From Sedimenticola sp. (lineage in GTDB: Bacteria > Pseudomonadota > Gammaproteobacteria > Chromatiales > Chromatiaceae): 64,000 nucleotides of DNA. Shown in pieces: positions 62,206 to 64,000 of the stretch. The translations under genes and the position numbers were made by a program. The DNA lies in contig JALWMK010000162.1 of the NCBI GenBank assembly GCA_027083925.1, positions 1 to 64,000 of the forward strand, written 5' to 3'. The notes beneath the pieces were generated by a model. That model made no database searches. It saw only the letters and a list, made by a program, of their open reading frames with translations, and was not told the DNA's origin. Numbering within the stretch: the first letter of the stretch is position 1; each line of letters starts with the position of its first letter.

Positions 62206-63764
62206 CAGGAAAGCCCTTTCTTGCTGATTTTTCCGGTATTGGTTTTTGGCAAAGAGCCGACAAACTCAAAATACTTGGGAACCATAAAATTCTCCAACTT
62301 TTCCACACAGGCTTTTCGCACGTCTTTCACTGTCAGCTCCACACCTTGCTCGGGTGCCACATAGCATTTTATGGCCTCACCAAGTATCTCATCCTCTACA
62401 CCAACAACTGCCACCTCTCGTACTCCTGTTACAGAAGCCACCACATTCTCTACTTCAACAGGGCTGACTTTCTCACCACGGGTTTTGATGATGTCATCAC
62501 TTCTCCCCTGAAAATACAGATCCCCATCTTCATCCATCTTGAACCAATCACCAGTACACAGCAGCTTTTCACCAGGCAAAACCGAGTCCACCAAGACCTT
62601 GTCAGTACGCTCCGGCGCATTCCAGTAGCCCAGCATAATATGGGTGCCGCGAACATAGAGCATGCCTGTTTCCCCCGGTTTTGCAGGCTCACCCTGCTTA
62701 TTCAGAACAAAAACTTCTGTGCCGGGGATTGCCTTCCCCACAGAGGTAAGTTTGACATCGATAAGCTCTGGCTCCAGATAGCAAACCCGCTTGCACTCAG
62801 TGAGGCCATACATTTTATAAATCAGCGCCTGGGGAAAGATTTCTTTCAGTACTGGAATCTGATAAGCAGGCAGTGTGGCCGCCGTATTGGTTACACGGGT
62901 AATGCTTGGAAACGCAAAGGGTTCTCGGCGATTCATGGAAGCAAGCAGAGAAAAGATGGTGGGCACACCAGGAAAGACAGTAACCTCATGCTCGCGAATA
63001 CGCTGAAATATGATTGCTGGGTATGTAAAAGAGCGCTCCATCACCAGCGTCGCACCCAATTGTATACTCATCAGCAGCTGGTAGAGTCCGTAATCAAATG
63101 CCAGAGGCAACACCAGCAAAATTTTGTCCTCTACTGTGAGGCGCAGGTATTCAATCAGGCTTCCCAAGGCAAACATCATGGAAAGGTGCGTGTGCATGAC
63201 CCCCTTGGGGTCGCCAGTACTCCCAGAAGTATAGATCAGCGCAGACAGGTCTTTTTGAATAGCTGCAAGATGCAAGACGCCAATTGCTGTCCGGCTTGCT
63301 GCTTCAAACGAGGTAATATTCAGGTCTTCATGACAGGAAATATCCCCAGAGACAAGAATGCATTTCAAGGTAGCAGTCTTGGCAATCAGCGGATCAAAAA
63401 CACGGTGCAGATGGGCATCCGAAATCAGTGCACTGGCGCCGCAGTCTGCCAGAATATAGGCAAGTTTGTCCTGTTTGGTTTGTGGATTAACAATGACAAA
63501 CACCGCACCAGTGGCGAGTATCGCATATACGGATACTGCACATGCCAGGGTGTTGTCCATAAAGATTACGCAACGGTCACCTCTTTCTATCCCCTGTTCC
63601 TGAAGATGACCTGCGAGGTTGCGAACCATCTCCTCAAATTCCGCATAGGATGTTGCCTTTCCTTCGGCGACAATTGCCGTTTTCTTCGGATAAATCCTTG
63701 CAGATTGAAACAGGCCCTCATGCAGCAAGCGTTGTGGGCGCTGGATATTCGTGCTTTCTTTCAT
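62205..63764 (-). CDS. AMP-forming acyl-CoA ligase, similar to exosortase-A-associated ligases
   Basis: LIYTSGSTGDPKGVMHTH, KMYGLTECKRVCYLEPE, SDDIIKTRGEKVSPVEVE. Confidence 0.88.
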   Translation of the reverse strand: MKESTNIQRPQRLLHEGLFQSARIYPKKTAIVAEGKATSYAEFEEMVRNLAGHLQEQGIERGDRCVIFMDNTLACAVSVYAILATGAVFVIVNPQTKQDKLAYILADCGASALISDAHLHRVFDPLIAKTATLKCILVSGDISCHEDLNITSFEAASRTAIGVLHLAAIQKDLSALIYTSGSTGDPKGVMHTHLSMMFALGSLIEYLRLTVEDKILLVLPLAFDYGLYQLLMSIQLGATLVMERSFTYPAIIFQRIREHEVTVFPGVPTIFSLLASMNRREPFAFPSITRVTNTAATLPAYQIPVLKEIFPQALIYKMYGLTECKRVCYLEPELIDVKLTSVGKAIPGTEVFVLNKQGEPAKPGETGMLYVRGTHIMLGYWNAPERTDKVLVDSVLPGEKLLCTGDWFKMDEDGDLYFQGRSDDIIKTRGEKVSPVEVENVVASVTGVREVAVVGVEDEILGEAIKCYVAPEQGVELTVKDVRKACVEKLENFMVPKYFEFVGSLPKTNTGKISKKGLS

Positions 63765-63819
63765 TCAAAAAACCGCCACTGATAGGACAGCACACAACCC
63801 AGACGTGTGCTTAATAAAC

Positions 63820-64000
63820 TCAATCTTCCTTTTGCTGGATAAATGCTACGATTTTATCTACTGAATCGAGATTGTCAGGAATCATTTCCTCATCCTTTAT
63901 TTTTATTTTAAATTCATCTTCAATAAAGAAAATGATCTCCAGAATGCCGGTTGAATCCAGAATTCCCTGATCCAGAAAAGAATCATCATTTTTCAGTTCT
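63820..64000 (-). CDS. acyl carrier protein, partial (runs off the window)
   Basis: ELKNDDSFLDQGILDSTGILEIIFFIEDEFKIKIKDEEMIPDNLDSVDKIVAFIQQKED translated from the minus strand. Confidence 0.8.
   Translation of the reverse strand, partial: ELKNDDSFLDQGILDSTGILEIIFFIEDEFKIKIKDEEMIPDNLDSVDKIVAFIQQKED

Noticed and set aside
61968-63782. 604-aa plus-strand ORF
   Set aside because: Antisense shadow of the AMP-ligase, whose minus-strand frame has all adenylation motifs; the plus-strand product has no recognisable domain.

Overview
Gammaproteobacterial-type chromosomal window, read from the sequence only with no database search. Housekeeping and regulatory loci include an M48 protease, HU, MlaC-like, ubiD, a DEAD-box helicase, a bcp-type peroxiredoxin, prlC, aroE, hppA, hemB and a full phoR-phoB-phoU-pstBAC/pstS locus. 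Accessory loci stand out. (i) A DSF-type quorum-sensing pair (RpfF-like synthase and RpfC-like hybrid kinase, tail to tail) sits next to a NodF/NodE-like ACP plus ketosynthase and a CFA-synthase-family methyltransferase. (ii) A glrK-qseG-glrR-like operon is divergent from a small EF-hand protein whose upstream region carries a textbook sigma-54 promoter and two TGTC-N10-GACA sites. (iii) A tightly overlapping operon encodes glycosyltransferases, an ABC exporter, a tandem APH-fold protein and an AlgE-like porin. (iv) Non-coding palindromic repeats form a family; one complete 276-bp copy lies in frame within the 5' end of the porin gene, and the hairpin arms show compensatory changes. (v) An SdrD_B-repeat protein with an IPTL-CTERM-like tail meets its upstream gene at a frame-shifted junction. 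(vi) A CapK-like / HemK / AMP-ligase / ACP locus at the right edge resembles exosortase-associated EPS loci. No tRNA, rRNA or CRISPR array was recognised.
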